Assembly: GCF_026008515.1 (NCBI RefSeq) | Contig: NZ_BQYM01000015.1 | Coordinates: 1-64,000, forward strand | Direction: 5' to 3' | Origin: Hoyosella levis | Lineage (GTDB): Bacteria; Actinomycetota; Actinomycetes; Mycobacteriales; Mycobacteriaceae | Length of the DNA: 64,000 bases | Translations under genes and position numbers: made by a program | Part shown: in pieces, positions 24,977-36,309 of the stretch | Position numbering within the stretch: the stretch's first letter is position 1 | Layout of the letters: each line of letters opens with the position of its first letter | The notes under the pieces: model-generated | What the model was told of the DNA's origin: nothing | Seen by the model: the letters and a program-made list of their open reading frames with translations, nothing else | Database searches by the model: none

Positions 24977-26455
24977 TCAGGAGAGCGATTCCCGTGCCGA
25001 TCGGAGCCGGGAGAGGGTGCGTTCCCGCCCAAGCAGCTCGAGGGACTCGAACAGCGGCGGGCTGATATGGGATCCGGTCGCCGCGACACGAACCGCCCCG
25101 AAGGCAACGCGCGGCTTGAGCTCGAGCCCCTCGATGAGCGCGGACTTCAGCGCCGTCTCGATCGCGCTGGTCTCCCAGCTCGGGAGGCCATCGAGCGCGG
25201 CGATCGCGGCATCGAGCACGGGTGCGCTCTCGGGCTTGAGGTTCTTCCGCGCGGCAGCGGGATCGATCGCGAAGTCCGCTTCGTCGATGTAGAGGAAGCG
25301 CAGGAGGCCCCAGGCGTCCTCGAGCACGACGATGCGGGTCTGCACGAGGTCGGCGGCAACGGCGAACTCATTGTCCGGGATGCTGGCGGAGAGCCCGAAA
25401 CGCTCGGAGAGGAAGTCGCGGAGCCGTTGCGCGAACTCCTCGGGCTCGAGCAGCCGGATGTGCTCGGCGTTGATCGCGTCGGCCTTCTTCTGGTCGAAGC
25501 GCGCGGGGTTGGCGGAGACACCGGAGATGTCGAACGCGGTGACCATCTCGTTGAGCGAGAAGATGTCACGGTCGCCGGAGATGCTCCAGCCAAGCAGCGA
25601 GAGGTAGTTGAGGAGCCCCTCGGGGATGAAGCCACGCTCGCGGTGCAGGAAGATGTTCGACTGGGGATCGCGCTTGGAGAGCTTCTTGTTGCCCTCTCCC
25701 ATCACATAGGGCAGGTGGCCGAACGCGGGCACGGCCTCGGCCACGCCGATGCGCTGGAGGGCTCCGTAGAGGGCGATCTGGCGCGGCGTGGAGGACAGGA
25801 GGTCCTCGCCGCGCAAGACGTGGGTGATGCGCATGGTGGCGTCGTCGACGGGGTTGACGAGCGTGTAGAGCGGGTCGCCGTTGCCTCGGGTGATGGCGAA
25901 ATCAGGCACGGTCCCGGCCTTGAAGGTGATCTCTCCGCGCACGAGGTCGTTCCAGGTGATGTCGGTGGCGGGCATGCGCAGGCGGATGACGGGCTGGCGG
26001 CCCTCGGCCCGGAAGGCGTCGCGCTGCGCCTCGGTGAGGTCGCGGTCGTGGTTGTCGTAGCCGAGCTTGGGATCGCGCCCGGCGGCCTTGTGCCGCTCCT
26101 CGACCTCAGCCGGGGTGGAGAACGACTCGTAGGCCTCGTCGGCGTCGAGCAGCTGACGAACCACGTCGAGGTGGAGCTCGCGCCGCTCGGACTGCCGGTA
26201 TGGCTCGAAGGGGCCACCGATCTCTGGGCCCTCGTCCCAGTCGAGGCCGAGCCAGCGCATCGCGTCGAGCAGCGCGAGGTAGGACTCCTCGCTGTCGCGC
26301 TGCGCATCGGTGTCCTCGATGCGGAAGACGAAGTCGCCTCCGTGGTGGCGGGCGAACACCCAGTTGAACAGGGCGGTTCGGATGAGCCCGACGTGCGGGG
26401 TGCCGGTGGGCGATGGGCAGAACCGGACACGGACGGGGCTGACAGGAGTATTCAT
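24977..26455 (-). CDS. gltX: Glutamyl-tRNA synthetase (non-discriminating type expected)
   Basis: 492 residues. A class I synthetase with the HIGH-like motif [16 protein letters not shown] (residues 13-28) and KLSKR in [23 protein letters not shown] is the canonical Glu/ATP-site block. It charges tRNA-Glu and, in bacteria that rely on GatCAB, also mis-charges tRNA-Gln. It is followed on the same strand by those two tRNA genes and preceded by the FAH-family gene (90-nt gap). Confidence 0.95.
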   Translation of the reverse strand: MNTPVSPVRVRFCPSPTGTPHVGLIRTALFNWVFARHHGGDFVFRIEDTDAQRDSEESYLALLDAMRWLGLDWDEGPEIGGPFEPYRQSERRELHLDVVRQLLDADEAYESFSTPAEVEERHKAAGRDPKLGYDNHDRDLTEAQRDAFRAEGRQPVIRLRMPATDITWNDLVRGEITFKAGTVPDFAITRGNGDPLYTLVNPVDDATMRITHVLRGEDLLSSTPRQIALYGALQRIGVAEAVPAFGHLPYVMGEGNKKLSKRDPQSNIFLHRERGFIPEGLLNYLSLLGWSISGDRDIFSLNEMVTAFDISGVSANPARFDQKKADAINAEHIRLLEPEEFAQRLRDFLSERFGLSASIPDNEFAVAADLVQTRIVVLEDAWGLLRFLYIDEADFAIDPAAARKNLKPESAPVLDAAIAALDGLPSWETSAIETALKSALIEGLELKPRVAFGAVRVAATGSHISPPLFESLELLGRERTLSRLRSARESLS

Positions 26456-26545
26456 GGCTCTCTTCGATAATCGGGATGGTGCGGCACGGCCTCGGGCGCC
26501 GGTCGCCGGGGCGCTAGAGCTGGGTGACTAGTGTGCGCCACTGCC

Positions 26546-27331
26546 TCATGCGCGGTCCTGCGCGGTGTTGGTCAGCGTGCCGATTCCCTCGACGGTGACG
26601 GAAACGCTTTGGCCCGCGCGAATCGGGCCAATCCCCTCGGGGGTCCCGGTCAGGATGACGTCGCCGGGCAGCAGGGTCATGACGCGCGATACCCACTCGA
26701 CGAGCTCGGGTATCGAGTGAACGAGCAGCGAGGTGCGGCTATCCTGCATGGTCGTGCCGTCGAGCTCGGTGTGGATGCGCAGGTCGGACGGGTCGAGATC
26801 GGTGACGATCCAGGGTCCGAGCGGGCAGAACGAGTCGAATCCCTTGGCGCGGGTCCACTGCCCGTCGCGGCGCTGGAGGTCGCGGGCCGTGACGTCATTG
26901 GCCACGGTATAGCCGAGGATGACGTCCTTGGCGCGCGCAGCGGGGACGTCGCGGCAGGGGCGACCGATGACGACGGCGAGCTCGCCCTCGTAGTGGACCT
27001 CGGCGGATGCGGGCGGCAACAGGATGGGTGCCCCCGGACTGGTGATGGCGGTGGAGGGCTTCATGAAGATGACAGGTTCCTCCGGCGCCGCTCCCCCCAT
27101 CTCGGCCGCATGGGCAGCGTAGTTCTTCCCGATGCAGACGACCTTGCTGGAGAGGATCGGGGCGAGCAGTCGCACATCCGGCAGGTTCCAGCTCCTGCCC
27201 GTGTAGGTGGGTTCGCCGAAGGGATGCTCGGCGATCTCACGGACAGTGGCGGTGCTCGGATCGGTCAGGGGGTCGCCGTCCACGGAGACGAAGGCGACGC
27301 CGTCGGGGGTTGCTACTCGGCCTAGACGCAT
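26546..27331 (-). CDS. Fumarylacetoacetate-hydrolase-family protein (Rv2993c-like)
   Basis: 261 residues, ATG 7 nt after a TACCCT -10 (complement of 27339-27344), so leaderless. FAH C-terminal fold with metal ligands in HYEGELAVVIGR and the conserved GKNYAAHAAEMG, FMKPSTAI, GYTVANDVTARDLQ and GDVILTGTPEGIG motifs. The family includes oxaloacetate decarboxylases, acylpyruvate hydrolases and 2-hydroxyhepta-2,4-diene-1,7-dioate isomerases. The substrate here is not determinable. Probably co-transcribed with gltX. Confidence 0.88.
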   Translation of the reverse strand: MRLGRVATPDGVAFVSVDGDPLTDPSTATVREIAEHPFGEPTYTGRSWNLPDVRLLAPILSSKVVCIGKNYAAHAAEMGGAAPEEPVIFMKPSTAITSPGAPILLPPASAEVHYEGELAVVIGRPCRDVPAARAKDVILGYTVANDVTARDLQRRDGQWTRAKGFDSFCPLGPWIVTDLDPSDLRIHTELDGTTMQDSRTSLLVHSIPELVEWVSRVMTLLPGDVILTGTPEGIGPIRAGQSVSVTVEGIGTLTNTAQDRA

Positions 27332-27443
27332 GCGGTCAAGGGTAGCGGGTGCGGTGGGCTCGCGGCACCGGCGCCCGGATGCTAGCGTTCCCTTGAACGG
27401 ATTTCATATATTAGGATGTGAATCCCACTTGTTAGGAGTCGCC

Positions 27444-28679
27444 ATGAGGGTCGATGCCCGCTCCCCCGGCATGAAATGGCGTGTCCTCGCCGCCGGGACG
27501 CTCGCGCAGACCACCTCCGCGCTTCTCGTGGGCATCGGCGCGTTCCTCATCCCCCATCTGCACGCCGCCGATGGCCCCTATGGGCTAGGCCTCGGGCATG
27601 CCGGTGCCATCGCTGCCGCGCCCACCGCGGGACTCATGCTCACGCTGGTCGCATGGGGCGCGCTCGTGGACCGGCTCGGCGAGCGCGGGATCCTGATCAC
27701 GGGAATGGTGCTCGGCGCCATCGCCACGGGAGCCCCGGCGCTCACGGTGGCCCTGCAAGGGGGCACCCTCAGCGCGTCCATGCACCCGACCTCCATCGCG
27801 GCCATCCTGTTCATCGCCGGCATCGCCGCAGCAAGCGCGAACGCGGCCAGCGGACGCCTCGTCGTCGGCTGGTTTCCCGCCGAGCAGCGCGGCCTCGCGA
27901 TGGGCCTGCGCCAGATGGCGCAACCGCTCGGGGTCGCCATTGCCGCCGTAGTGGTTCCCGTGACCGCGGATCGGTACGGGGTGGCAGCAGTGCTCGCCAT
28001 AGCGGCCGTGGCCTGCATGGGGTCGACCGCGGTGCTGGCCCGCTGGGCGCATGATCCGGCGCGCCCCCGCGCGGGCTCCTCCGAGGCCATCGAGCTGCAC
28101 CGGTCCCCCTACAGCCAGGGCACAGGACTCATGCGGGTGCACGCTGCGGCCGTGCTGCTCGTGGTCCCGCAGTTCACGCTGTGGAGCCTGGCCATGGTGT
28201 GGCTGATCAGCGATCAGGGCTTCTCGCCCCTCGCCGCGGGCGTGTTTGTTGGCATCACGCAGCTCGCGGGCGCCGCGGGCCGCGTAGGCGCCGGGGTGTG
28301 GTCGGACCGTGCGGGGTCCCGCACCGGGCCGATGCGGATAGTCGCCATCGCGGCAGTAGTAGTGATGCTCATGCTCGCGGTAGCCGACATCGTGGGCGCG
28401 ACCACGGTGGCGCTCGTCATCCTGGTCGCGGCGAGCGTCATCACGGTCGCTGACAATGGCCTGGCGTACACGGCCGCGGCCGAGATCGCCGGACCGTTCT
28501 GGGGCGGCCGGGTGCTGGGATTGCACAACACGGCGCAGAATGCCCTGGCCAGTGCCGTGCCACCGGTCGCGGGCCTCGTCGTCGAGCAGTGGGGCTTCCC
28601 ATGGGTCTTCGCGGGCAGCGCCGTGTTCGCCCTTCTCGCCGTGCCACTCGTGCCGGGCACCATCACCACGAGGCAGTGA
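27444..28679 (+). CDS. Major facilitator superfamily transporter (Rv2994-like)
   Basis: 411 residues from ATG with TTAGGAG upstream; earlier in-frame codons overlap the divergent FAH promoter. About twelve hydrophobic segments are visible. The inter-helix loop GALVDRLGERGI after helix 2 is the MFS motif A equivalent, and RLVVGWFPAEQRGLAMGLRQMAQPLG is a typical helix 4-5 signature. WSDRAGSRTGPMR repeats motif A in the second half. Substrate unknown. An AT-rich patch at 27405-27420 is its likely -10 region. Confidence 0.88.
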   Translation: MRVDARSPGMKWRVLAAGTLAQTTSALLVGIGAFLIPHLHAADGPYGLGLGHAGAIAAAPTAGLMLTLVAWGALVDRLGERGILITGMVLGAIATGAPALTVALQGGTLSASMHPTSIAAILFIAGIAAASANAASGRLVVGWFPAEQRGLAMGLRQMAQPLGVAIAAVVVPVTADRYGVAAVLAIAAVACMGSTAVLARWAHDPARPRAGSSEAIELHRSPYSQGTGLMRVHAAAVLLVVPQFTLWSLAMVWLISDQGFSPLAAGVFVGITQLAGAAGRVGAGVWSDRAGSRTGPMRIVAIAAVVVMLMLAVADIVGATTVALVILVAASVITVADNGLAYTAAAEIAGPFWGGRVLGLHNTAQNALASAVPPVAGLVVEQWGFPWVFAGSAVFALLAVPLVPGTITTRQ

Positions 28680-28707
28680 GGCGCCCGGCACCAGCGGCCC
28701 AGGAGAG

Positions 28708-29721
28708 CTAGAGAGCGGCCGCGATCCGGTCCCCGATCTCGCCCGTGGTCGCAGTGGTGGCCGCGTCCCGGCTGGCAAGATCGGCGGCGACCGCTGCCTC
28801 GATGCGCGCGGCCGCCTCATTGTCCCCGAGGTGGGCCATCAGCAACGAGACCGACAGGATCGCTGCGGTCGGGTCTGCCTTCTGCTGCCCGGCGATGTCG
28901 GGCGCGCTGCCATGCACCGGCTCGAACATGCTGGGGTTGGCGCGGCTCGCATCGATGTTGCCGCTCGCCGCGAGCCCGATCCCGCCGGTGACTGCCGCAG
29001 CGAGATCGGTGATGATGTCGCCGAACAGATTGTCGGTGACGATCACGTCGAAGCGCTTGGGGTCGGTCACGAGGTGAATGGTGGTGGCGTCGATGTGCTG
29101 GTAGGCCACCTCCACCTCGGGGTACTCGGCCGCGACGGAATCCACGGTGCGGGACCAGAGCGACCCCGCGTAGGTAAGCACGTTGGTCTTGTGCACGAGG
29201 GTGACGTGCTTGCTGCGCTGCATGGCCAGGTCGAAGCCGTAGCGGACGACACGCTCGATGCCGAAGCGGGTGTTGACACTGACCTCGGTGGCTACCTCAT
29301 GGGGCGTGCCGACGCGCAGCGCGCCACCGTTGCCGATGTAGGGGCCCTCGGTCCCCTCGCGCACCACGACGACGTCGATGGGCTTGTTCCCCGCGAGCGG
29401 ACCCGTGACGCCGTCGAAAAGCTTGGACGGGCGCAGGTTGACGTGATGGTCGAGCGCGAACCGGAGCTTGAGGAGCAGGCCGCGCTCGAGGATGCCCGGT
29501 GTCACGGACGGATCGCCGATCGCGCCGAGGAGGATGGCATCGTGCTCGCGGATCTCCTCGAGCACCGAGTCCGGCAGGATCTCGCCGGTCGCGTTGTAGC
29601 GCCGCGCACCAAGGTCGAACGTGGTCTTGTCGATGCCGGGCGAGACCTTGTCGAGGACCTTGAGCGCCTCGGCGATGACTTCCTGTCCGATGCCGTCGCC
29701 GGGGATGACCGCGAGCTTCAT
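28708..29721 (-). CDS. leuB: 3-isopropylmalate dehydrogenase
   Basis: 337 residues from ATG at 29721 with GGAAGG 6 nt upstream, giving [15 protein letters not shown] at the N-terminus; a start 21 nt upstream is less likely. Decarboxylating dehydrogenase of leucine synthesis. Substrate and metal motifs are visible: [20 protein letters not shown], the [27 protein letters not shown] metal-binding block and [12 protein letters not shown] for NAD. Sits 61 nt downstream of serA on the same strand; convergent with the MFS gene. Confidence 0.94.
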   Translation of the reverse strand: MKLAVIPGDGIGQEVIAEALKVLDKVSPGIDKTTFDLGARRYNATGEILPDSVLEEIREHDAILLGAIGDPSVTPGILERGLLLKLRFALDHHVNLRPSKLFDGVTGPLAGNKPIDVVVVREGTEGPYIGNGGALRVGTPHEVATEVSVNTRFGIERVVRYGFDLAMQRSKHVTLVHKTNVLTYAGSLWSRTVDSVAAEYPEVEVAYQHIDATTIHLVTDPKRFDVIVTDNLFGDIITDLAAAVTGGIGLAASGNIDASRANPSMFEPVHGSAPDIAGQQKADPTAAILSVSLLMAHLGDNEAAARIEAAVAADLASRDAATTATTGEIGDRIAAAL

Positions 29722-29782
29722 GACTTCCTTCCCATTGCCCAAGCAGGGCCGGGCCCGCCTGGACCCGGCCCTGTGGATGTGA

Positions 29783-31378
29783 TCAGTCGAGGTTGATGAC
29801 CTTGATGTTCGAGGCGGAGACGCCCGCGGCGATGGAATCCACGGTCTCCTGTGGCACCGCGCGGTCGAGACGGAGCAGGATGGTCGCGCCCGAGCCCTCG
29901 GAATCCTGCGACAGCTGCGCGGCGAGGATGCTCACGCCCGCCTCGCCGAGACGGGTGCCGATCTTGCCGAGCGCGCCAGGCTGGTCCTCGTAGTGCACGA
30001 GCAGGTTGATGCCCTCGGCGCGCATCTCGAAGTTGCGCCCGTTGATGTTGACGATCTTCTCCACGCGCGCCGGGCCGGTCAGGGTTCCGGAGACGTTGAT
30101 GATCTCTCCGTCGGAGAGCACCATGCGCAGGTCCACGACACTGCGGTGGTTGGGGCTCTCGGCAGCCTTGGTCACCTCGGCGGTCACGCCGCGCTCCTCA
30201 GCGAGGGAGGGGGCATTGACGAAGGTGACCGACTCATCGATGACCGCGGAGAACAGGCCGCGGATCGCGGAGAGGCCCAGGATCTCGACATCCTCGCTGG
30301 CCAGCTCGCCGCGCACATCGACGGACAGGCTGGCGGGCAGCTCCGGGGTGAGCACCCCGGCGAGCACGCCGAGCTTGCGGACGATCTCCAGCCAGGGAGC
30401 GACCTCGTCGCCGACCGCGCCGCCCGCGACGTTGACCGCGTCGGGGACGAACTCGCCAGCGAGAGCGAGGCGGACGCTCTTGGCCACATCGGTTCCGGCA
30501 CGATCCTGTGCCTCGACGGTGGAAGCACCGAGGTGCGGGGTGACAACGACCTGGGGAAGCTCGAAGAGAGGGCTGTCGGTGCACGGCTCGGAGGCGAACA
30601 CGTCAATGCCGGCGCCACGTACCTGCCCGCTGGTGATCGCGTCCGCGAGCGCGGCCTCATCGATCAGGCCACCGCGAGCAGCATTGACGATGATCACGCC
30701 CTTCTTGGTGCGCGCGAGCTCGGCCGCACCGATGAGACCCTTGGTCTCCGGGGTCTTCGGCAGGTGGATCGACATGATGTCGGCACGCTCGAGCAGCTCC
30801 TCGAGGGACACGAGCTCGATGCCGAGCTGTCCGGCGCGGGCCGCGGAGACATACGGATCGTAGGCAATCATGGTCGTCTCGAAGGCGGCAGCACGCTGGG
30901 CGAACAGCTGGCCAATGCGGCCGAGGCCCACGACGCCGACGGTCTTGCCGAAGATCTCGGTGCCGTTGAAGCTGCTGCGCTTCCACTCGTGGTCGCGCAG
31001 CGTCTTGTCCGCCGCGGGGACCTGCCGGGCGGCGGCCATCATCAGTGCCACGGCGTGCTCCGCCGCGCTGTGGATGTTCGAGGTGGGGGCGTTGACCACC
31101 ATGACACCCCGCGCGGTAGCAGCGGGAACGTCGACGTTGTCGAGGCCGACGCCGGCGCGCGCGACGATCTTGAGCTTCGGCGCCGCCGCGAGGACTTCCT
31201 CGTCGACAATGGTGGCGGAACGAACGAGCAGCGCATCAGCCTCAGGGGCAGCCGCGAGCAGTTCGGCACGGTTGGGCCCATCGACCCAGCGGACCTCCAC
31301 TCCATCGCCGAGCGCTTCCACTGTCGAGGGTGCGAGCTTGTCCGCGATTAGAACTACCGGACGGCCTGACTGGGTCAC
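29783..31378 (-). CDS. serA: D-3-phosphoglycerate dehydrogenase
   Basis: 531 residues from GTG at 31378, chosen for GAGGAGAG 8 nt upstream and the match of the following [19 protein letters not shown] to the mycobacterial start; the longer frame lacks conservation cues. First step of serine synthesis. The NAD domain has [20 protein letters not shown], and catalytic Arg/Glu/His lie in [23 protein letters not shown] and TPHLGAST. The long form follows, with an intervening (ASB) domain and a C-terminal ACT domain ([24 protein letters not shown]) for serine feedback. Confidence 0.95.
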   Translation of the reverse strand: MTQSGRPVVLIADKLAPSTVEALGDGVEVRWVDGPNRAELLAAAPEADALLVRSATIVDEEVLAAAPKLKIVARAGVGLDNVDVPAATARGVMVVNAPTSNIHSAAEHAVALMMAAARQVPAADKTLRDHEWKRSSFNGTEIFGKTVGVVGLGRIGQLFAQRAAAFETTMIAYDPYVSAARAGQLGIELVSLEELLERADIMSIHLPKTPETKGLIGAAELARTKKGVIIVNAARGGLIDEAALADAITSGQVRGAGIDVFASEPCTDSPLFELPQVVVTPHLGASTVEAQDRAGTDVAKSVRLALAGEFVPDAVNVAGGAVGDEVAPWLEIVRKLGVLAGVLTPELPASLSVDVRGELASEDVEILGLSAIRGLFSAVIDESVTFVNAPSLAEERGVTAEVTKAAESPNHRSVVDLRMVLSDGEIINVSGTLTGPARVEKIVNINGRNFEMRAEGINLLVHYEDQPGALGKIGTRLGEAGVSILAAQLSQDSEGSGATILLRLDRAVPQETVDSIAAGVSASNIKVINLD

Positions 31379-31623
31379 CTGCGAACTCTCCTCGGGTCTC
31401 TTGATGCTGTGATCGCCGATCAGCCTAGTCGGCTCCCCGGTCACATTCCACATCGTCCCACCTAGTGGAGCCATGCCGGTGGCAAACAGGCTCTTGCGCG
31501 CCACGTGGGGTTACCATCATTAATCACGACTGCATATCAATGCAGTCACGTAGTCTCAACGAAAATCCGCCGCGCGCGAGGCATGCCTTCGGCCCGGATC
31601 CACACAAGCGAAGGAGTCCCCGG

Positions 31624-32274
31624 TTGAGAAGATTCGTCATCGCCCTGGTCGCGCTGGCCGCCACGCTGCTCGTCGGCCTGCCCGCCGCGAGCGCGCAAAC
31701 CACGAAGGCCACGCTCGGGGGCGGCTCGGGCATCGTCGTGGGCGGGGACTACCTCTGCTCGCTCACCACGATCGGTCGCGACGGACAGGGGCGCCTGGTA
31801 GGTTTCACCGCCGCGCACTGCGGCGGCCCCGGCTCCTCGGTGCACGCCGAGGCGCTCCCCTCGGCGGGCCGCGTGGGCACCGTCGTCCGGACCAACCCCC
31901 TCCTCGACTACGCCGTCATACAGTTCGATGAATCCCGCGTGACGCCCACCCGCACCGTCGGTGGGACCACGATCACCGATGTGGGGGCACCCGCCCCGTT
32001 CCCGGAGCTCGTCTGCAAGCAGGGACGCACCACCGGCCATACGTGCGGCGTCAACCTGTTCGTGGATTCTGTCTTCGCTGAGCAGTATGGCTTCGTGTGC
32101 ATCACCGAGGGCGACTCCGGCGGTCCCATCACCTCGGGCACCCGCCTGATCGGGCTGGTCAGCGCCTACTTCGTCATCCCCTGCGCGGGGCCGCACGTGA
32201 GCATCAACATGGATGCGATCCTCGCCGAGAGCAACTTCACCGGCGGGGTCGGGGCGGGCTTCCGCCCGATCTAG
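31624..32274 (+). CDS. Secreted trypsin-like serine protease (S1/streptogrisin-like)
   Basis: 216 residues from a TTG start, supported by AAGGAG 8 nt upstream and a clean signal peptide (RRFVIALVALAATLLVGLPAASA-Q). An in-frame ATG 84 nt upstream would give an unusual leader. The catalytic triad is complete: His65 in FTAAHCGG, Asp95 in LLDYAVIQF and Ser165 in TEGDSGGPI. Six cysteines (45/66, 131/141, 159/187) match three disulfides. The short pro-region suggests little autoprocessing. It interrupts the serA-ilvC neighbourhood. Substrate unknown; extracellular or wall action expected. Confidence 0.85.
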   Translation: MRRFVIALVALAATLLVGLPAASAQTTKATLGGGSGIVVGGDYLCSLTTIGRDGQGRLVGFTAAHCGGPGSSVHAEALPSAGRVGTVVRTNPLLDYAVIQFDESRVTPTRTVGGTTITDVGAPAPFPELVCKQGRTTGHTCGVNLFVDSVFAEQYGFVCITEGDSGGPITSGTRLIGLVSAYFVIPCAGPHVSINMDAILAESNFTGGVGAGFRPI

Positions 32275-32319
32275 CAATGCTCCCCCCCGGCCACTAGCCC
32301 GGGACGCGGCGATGCAACA

Positions 32320-32351
32320 GTGCCCCCGGATCCCTACGGATCCGGGGGCAC
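32320..32351. terminator. Bidirectional terminator between the protease gene and ilvC
   Basis: A perfect 14-bp stem (32320-32333 with 32338-32351) and a 4-nt loop, placed between convergent genes: 45 nt after the protease stop and 16 nt beyond the ilvC stop. Confidence 0.8.
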
Positions 32352-32367
32352 TCGTCGGTGCAAGGGG

Positions 32368-33396
<1,029 letters not shown>

Positions 33397-33482
33397 TTAG
33401 CTATGGGCATGCCCGACAATCGTCGAGCATGATGTAAGGCATTTCCTGGATGCTGGACTGGCCGCATCCAGGGTAGTCAAGG

Positions 33483-33986
33483 CTAGCGGGTCGCGGTGAT
33501 GGATTTCGGTCCGCGCCCGAGCGCCACGATCCCGGATTGCACGATCTCGCGGATGCCATAGGGCTCGAGGAGCTTGAGGAGCGCCTCGAGCTTGTCCTGG
33601 GTCCCGGTCGCCTCGATGGTGAGGGACTCCGGCGCGACATCGACGACATTGGCCCGGAAGAGCTGGGCAACCTCGACGACCTGGCCGCGGACAGCGGCAT
33701 CGGCGCGCACCTTGATCAGGACGAGCTCCCTGGCGACCGACGCGACAGGATCCTGCTCGACGATCTTCAGGACATTGATGAGCTTGTTGAGCTGCTTGGT
33801 GACCTGCTCGAGCGGCTGGTCCTCGACGACGACCACGATCGTCATCCGCGAGACTCCCTTGATCTCGGTCGGGCCGACCGCGAGGGACTCGATATTGAAG
33901 CCGCGCCGCGAGAACAACGATGCCACGCGCGCGAGAACGCCAGGCTTGTCCTCGACGAGCACGCTGAGCGTGTGACTGCTTCTCAC
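33483..33986 (-). CDS. ilvN: Acetolactate synthase small (regulatory) subunit
   Basis: 167 residues. The N-terminal ACT domain ([34 protein letters not shown]) binds valine for feedback inhibition; the second domain is the typical ALS_ss C-terminal domain. It overlaps ilvB by 4 nt, ensuring stoichiometric translation with the catalytic subunit. Confidence 0.95.
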   Translation of the reverse strand: MRSSHTLSVLVEDKPGVLARVASLFSRRGFNIESLAVGPTEIKGVSRMTIVVVVEDQPLEQVTKQLNKLINVLKIVEQDPVASVARELVLIKVRADAAVRGQVVEVAQLFRANVVDVAPESLTIEATGTQDKLEALLKLLEPYGIREIVQSGIVALGRGPKSITATR

Positions 33987-35992
33987 TGATCGGCCCCTTC
34001 TTCCTCGTCCGCGCCCTGCTCGTCGTTGCTCGCGACGGCCTGGTCCTCGGTATGCATCACTTGGTGGATCGCGGCGGGGGAATCCCCGATTCCCTCATCA
34101 TCGTCGAACAGGGGCCGGATGCCGCGCGCGGCCATGATCTCGTCGTTGCCCGTACCCGCGGCGACCATGGGCCACACCTGCGCGTCCGCGCCGACGATGA
34201 AGTCGATGACGACGGGGCGGTCGTTGATCTCCTGCGCCTTCTTGATCGCGGGGATCACGTCCTCCTCCTTGTCGACCCGGATGCCGACGCAGCCAAGAGC
34301 CTCGGAGAGCTTGACGAAGTCCGGGATGCGCAGCGAGTGGGTGGACAGGTCGGTGTTGGAGTAGCGCTCCCCGTAGAACAGGGTCTGCCACTGCCGGACC
34401 ATGCCGAGGTTGCCGTTGTTGATGAGCGCCACCTTGATCGGCACGCCCTCGATGGCGCAGGTCGCGAGCTCCTGGTTCGTCATCTGGAAGCAACCATCAC
34501 CGTCGATGGCCCACACCTCGGTATCGGGCATGCCCATCTTGGCGCCCATGGCGGCAGGCACCGAGTAGCCCATGGTGCCGAGGCCGCCGGAGTTGAGCCA
34601 GGTGCGGGGCTTCTCGTACTTGACGAACTGCGCGGCCCACATCTGGTGCTGGCCGACGCCCGCGACATAGACGGCCTCCGGCCCGGCGAGCTTGCCGAGC
34701 TGCTCGATGACGTACTCGGGCGACAGCGACCCATCGCTCTGCGGCCCATAGCTGAGCGGGAAGGTCGTGCGGATCCCATCGAGGTAGCGCCACCACGCGG
34801 TGAGGTCCGGCACGCGCCCGCTCTCGCGGTCCGCGCGGATCACCTCCGTCAGCTCGGTGATGACCTCCTTGCAGTCACCGACGATGGGCACGTCGGCATG
34901 CCGGTTCTTGCCGATCTCCGCCGGGTCGATGTCCGCGTGGATGACCTTGGCGTTCTGGGCGAAGGTGGACAGCTGTCCGGTGACGCGGTCATCGAAGCGG
35001 GCGCCGAGGGTGATGAGCAGGTCGCTGCGCTGCAGCGCCGCGACGGCCGCGACCGTGCCGTGCATGCCAGGCATGCCGAGGTTGAGGTCATGGCTGTCGG
35101 GGAACGCGCCGCGAGCCATCAGGGTGGTCACCACCGGAATGCCGGTCAGCTCAGCGAGGCCCAGCAGCTCGGCCGAGGCCTCTGCCTTGATCACGCCGCC
35201 GCCGACGTAGAGCACGGGGTGATCGGCGGAAGCGATCAGGCGGGCTGCCTCGCGGACCTGCTTGCCGTGGGGCTTGGTGACGGGGCGATAGCCCGGCAGG
35301 TGCATCTCCGGCGGCCAGATGAAGCTCATCTGCCCCTGCAGGAGGTCCTTCGGGATGTCGACGAGGACTGGTCCTGGCCGGCCGGTCGCCGCGAGGTGGA
35401 ATGCCTCGGCGATGATGCGCGGGATGTCGTCGCCCTCGGTGACGAGGAAGTTGTGCTTGGTGATCGGCATGGTGATGCCGGAGATATCAGCTTCCTGGAA
35501 GCCATCGGTGCCGATGAGCGGACGCCCGACCTGCCCGGTGATCGCCACCATGGGCACCGAGTCCATGTACGCGTCAGCGAGCGGGGTGACCAGGTTGGTA
35601 GCGCCGGGGCCCGACGTTGCCATGCACACGCCGACCTTGCCCGTGGCCTGCGCGTACCCGGTGGCGGCGTGGCCCGCGCCCTGCTCGTGGCGGACCAGGA
35701 CGTGCCGCACCTTGCGGGAGTCGAGCATCGGGTCGTAGACGGGCAGGATGGCGCCGCCCGGAATGCCGAACACGATATCGGCGTGGAGCTCCTCGAGGCT
35801 GCGGACCACTGCTTGCGCGCCCGTCATCTTCTCGGGGGTACCGGGCCGCGTGCTGGGCAGGCTCGCCGGGGAGGCCCCGGAACCGTGCTCGGCCTGGGCA
35901 CCACCGCTGTCGCCGCTGTGACCCGCGGTGCTGCCCGCGGCGAGATGTCCTGGCTGCGGGCCTGGTGTTGGCCGTGCTGTCGGTGCACTCAC
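33983..35992 (-). CDS. ilvB: Acetolactate synthase large (catalytic) subunit
   Basis: 669 residues, GTG start with AGAGGAA upstream. A ThDP enzyme condensing pyruvate or 2-oxobutyrate. After a disordered 55-residue N-terminal extension, the core begins [32 protein letters not shown]. The catalytic Glu is in [16 protein letters not shown]. The ThDP/Mg motif is [29 protein letters not shown]. An acidic tail ends the protein. First gene of ilvBNC, preceded by a leader peptide and terminator. Confidence 0.95.
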   Translation of the reverse strand: MSAPTARPTPGPQPGHLAAGSTAGHSGDSGGAQAEHGSGASPASLPSTRPGTPEKMTGAQAVVRSLEELHADIVFGIPGGAILPVYDPMLDSRKVRHVLVRHEQGAGHAATGYAQATGKVGVCMATSGPGATNLVTPLADAYMDSVPMVAITGQVGRPLIGTDGFQEADISGITMPITKHNFLVTEGDDIPRIIAEAFHLAATGRPGPVLVDIPKDLLQGQMSFIWPPEMHLPGYRPVTKPHGKQVREAARLIASADHPVLYVGGGVIKAEASAELLGLAELTGIPVVTTLMARGAFPDSHDLNLGMPGMHGTVAAVAALQRSDLLITLGARFDDRVTGQLSTFAQNAKVIHADIDPAEIGKNRHADVPIVGDCKEVITELTEVIRADRESGRVPDLTAWWRYLDGIRTTFPLSYGPQSDGSLSPEYVIEQLGKLAGPEAVYVAGVGQHQMWAAQFVKYEKPRTWLNSGGLGTMGYSVPAAMGAKMGMPDTEVWAIDGDGCFQMTNQELATCAIEGVPIKVALINNGNLGMVRQWQTLFYGERYSNTDLSTHSLRIPDFVKLSEALGCVGIRVDKEEDVIPAIKKAQEINDRPVVIDFIVGADAQVWPMVAAGTGNDEIMAARGIRPLFDDDEGIGDSPAAIHQVMHTEDQAVASNDEQGADEEEGADQ

Positions 35993-36091
35993 TGCAAGTT
36001 CCTCTGGCTAGTTCTCGGGCTTGTACCAATCACGGGGACGTCATCGTGGCCACCGCGCCTGGGCGTTACATGAATCGTAACTGCGGGCATC

Positions 36092-36128
36092 AAAAAACCC
36101 CCGCTCGCAGGTCTCTGCGAAACGAGGG
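36092..36128 (-). terminator. Attenuator (Rho-independent terminator) of ilvBNC
   Basis: On the minus strand a stem formed by the TCGCAG/CTGCGA core, extended by CCCTCG against GCGGGGG, is followed by six T (complement of 36092-36097). It lies 36 nt after the leader-peptide stop and about 100 nt before ilvB. An alternative helix pairs the leader's last codons (36173-36180) with 36130-36137 (8 bp), just before the terminator arm. Confidence 0.75.
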
Positions 36129-36164
36129 TGCGCGTCGTCTCTCGTGAGTGATCCGTAATCCCAC

Positions 36165-36212
36165 TCAGGCGGCGACGCGCCCAGCGAGTACGAGTACCTC
36201 AGTTCGATTCAT
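36165..36212 (-). CDS. ilvBNC leader peptide
   Basis: 15 codons plus TGA: MNRTEVLVLAGRVAA. It contains alternating Val-Leu-Val-Leu codons, the expected sensor for branched-chain aminoacyl-tRNA. The ATG is 7 nt after TAACGT (complement of 36220-36225), so it would be translated from the very 5' end of the mRNA. A terminator follows before ilvB. C. glutamicum ilvBNC is known to use such a leader. Confidence 0.75.
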   Translation of the reverse strand: MNRTEVLVLAGRVAA

Positions 36213-36219
36213 GCACCCG

Positions 36220-36249
36220 ACGTTAGTGAAAACCTACGCATGGCGTCAA
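36220..36249 (-). promoter_or_regulatory. Promoter of the ilvBNC operon
   Basis: TTGACG (complement of 36244-36249), an 18-nt spacer, then TAACGT (complement of 36220-36225). This is the best sigma-70-like promoter in the window. Transcription should begin at or beside the ATG of the leader peptide. Confidence 0.75.
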
Positions 36250-36309
36250 ACGAAAACTCCGCGCGTCCCACATCGTAGGACTGTCGCGGCGAGATGGGAG
36301 TATGGAGGC

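Noticed and set aside
31465-31623. Upstream in-frame ATG starts for the secreted protease
   Set aside because: They would place about 28 or more charged residues before the signal peptide; the TTG at 31624 has a ribosome site and gives a standard signal.
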